DNA of 64,000 nucleotides, from the NCBI RefSeq assembly GCF_019097595.1, contig NC_080710.1, positions 24,069,280 through 24,133,279 of the forward strand, given 5' to 3'. This DNA comes from Hemibagrus wyckioides (lineage: Eukaryota > Chordata > Actinopteri > Siluriformes > Bagridae). Under the pieces are notes generated by a model. The model had not been told where the DNA came from. It worked only from the letters and a program-made list of their open reading frames with translations, and ran no database searches. How positions within the stretch are numbered: the stretch's first letter is position 1; every line of letters begins with the position of its first letter. The translations under genes and the position numbers were made by a program. Below are positions 63,978 to 64,000 of the stretch, one piece after another.

Positions 63978-64000
63978 AATAATAATAATAATAATAATAA
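62883..64000 (+). other. AT-rich 3' UTR and downstream flank of the C/EBP gene
   Basis: No coding signal is seen after the stop codon. The stretch is AT-rich, with several ATTTA-type pentamers and an AATAAA at 63666-63671 that could be the polyadenylation signal. It ends in a palindromic ATT/AAT repeat that runs off the window. Confidence 0.5.
63937..64000. repeat. palindromic (ATT)n-(AAT)n repeat at window end
   Basis: About 12 ATT units followed by about 8 AAT units, continuing past the window edge. Confidence 0.95.

Overview
This window reads as vertebrate nuclear DNA, most likely from a teleost fish. Genes are split into many short exons with GT-AG introns. The background is AT-rich with abundant microsatellites, and introns and spacers are strewn with decayed Tc1/mariner-type elements of the kinds common in fish. 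Many fish repeats look catfish- or carp-like, but I cannot fix the species.

Layout: positions 1 to about 20.4 kb hold no protein gene I can recognise. This part is AT-rich spacer with microsatellites, a possible solo LTR near 10.5-11.1 kb, several better-balanced islands that could be enhancers (5.9-6.6, 11.9-12.2 and 13.6-14.2 kb) and a CpG-containing island at 17.7-18.4 kb. A foldback Tc1-like element lies at 19.6-20.4 kb. Four genes then follow, all on the + strand: wdr48 (20,509-39,566; 19 coding exons, 675 aa), ttc21a (41,461-57,770; 29 coding exons, 1310 aa), a pancreatic-elastase-like serine protease (58,416-60,571; 8 exons, 273 aa) and a short C/EBP-family bZIP factor, probably cebp1 (62,114-62,882; 2 coding exons, 203 aa). 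Each model was assembled by hand; every exon joins in frame with consensus splice sites.

How the genes relate: wdr48 (UAF1, activator of the USP1/12/46 deubiquitinases) and ttc21a (paralogue of the ciliary transport protein IFT139) are also near neighbours on human chromosome 3p22, where GORASP1 lies between them. Here GORASP1 is absent from the roughly 1.9 kb between the two coding regions. The elastase and C/EBP genes are unrelated in function: one is a secreted digestive enzyme, the other a probable myeloid transcription factor.

I see no operon, CRISPR array, tRNA, rRNA or clearly new biological system. The most interesting signals are regulatory and structural: an ETS-CRE plus YY1 promoter with a start-stop codon pair just ahead of the wdr48 start, an RFX-like X-box candidate ahead of ttc21a, splice acceptors embedded in GT microsatellites, tandem NAGNAG acceptors, a perfect 20-bp intronic hairpin, and families of internally deleted or foldback transposons that share the same junctions.
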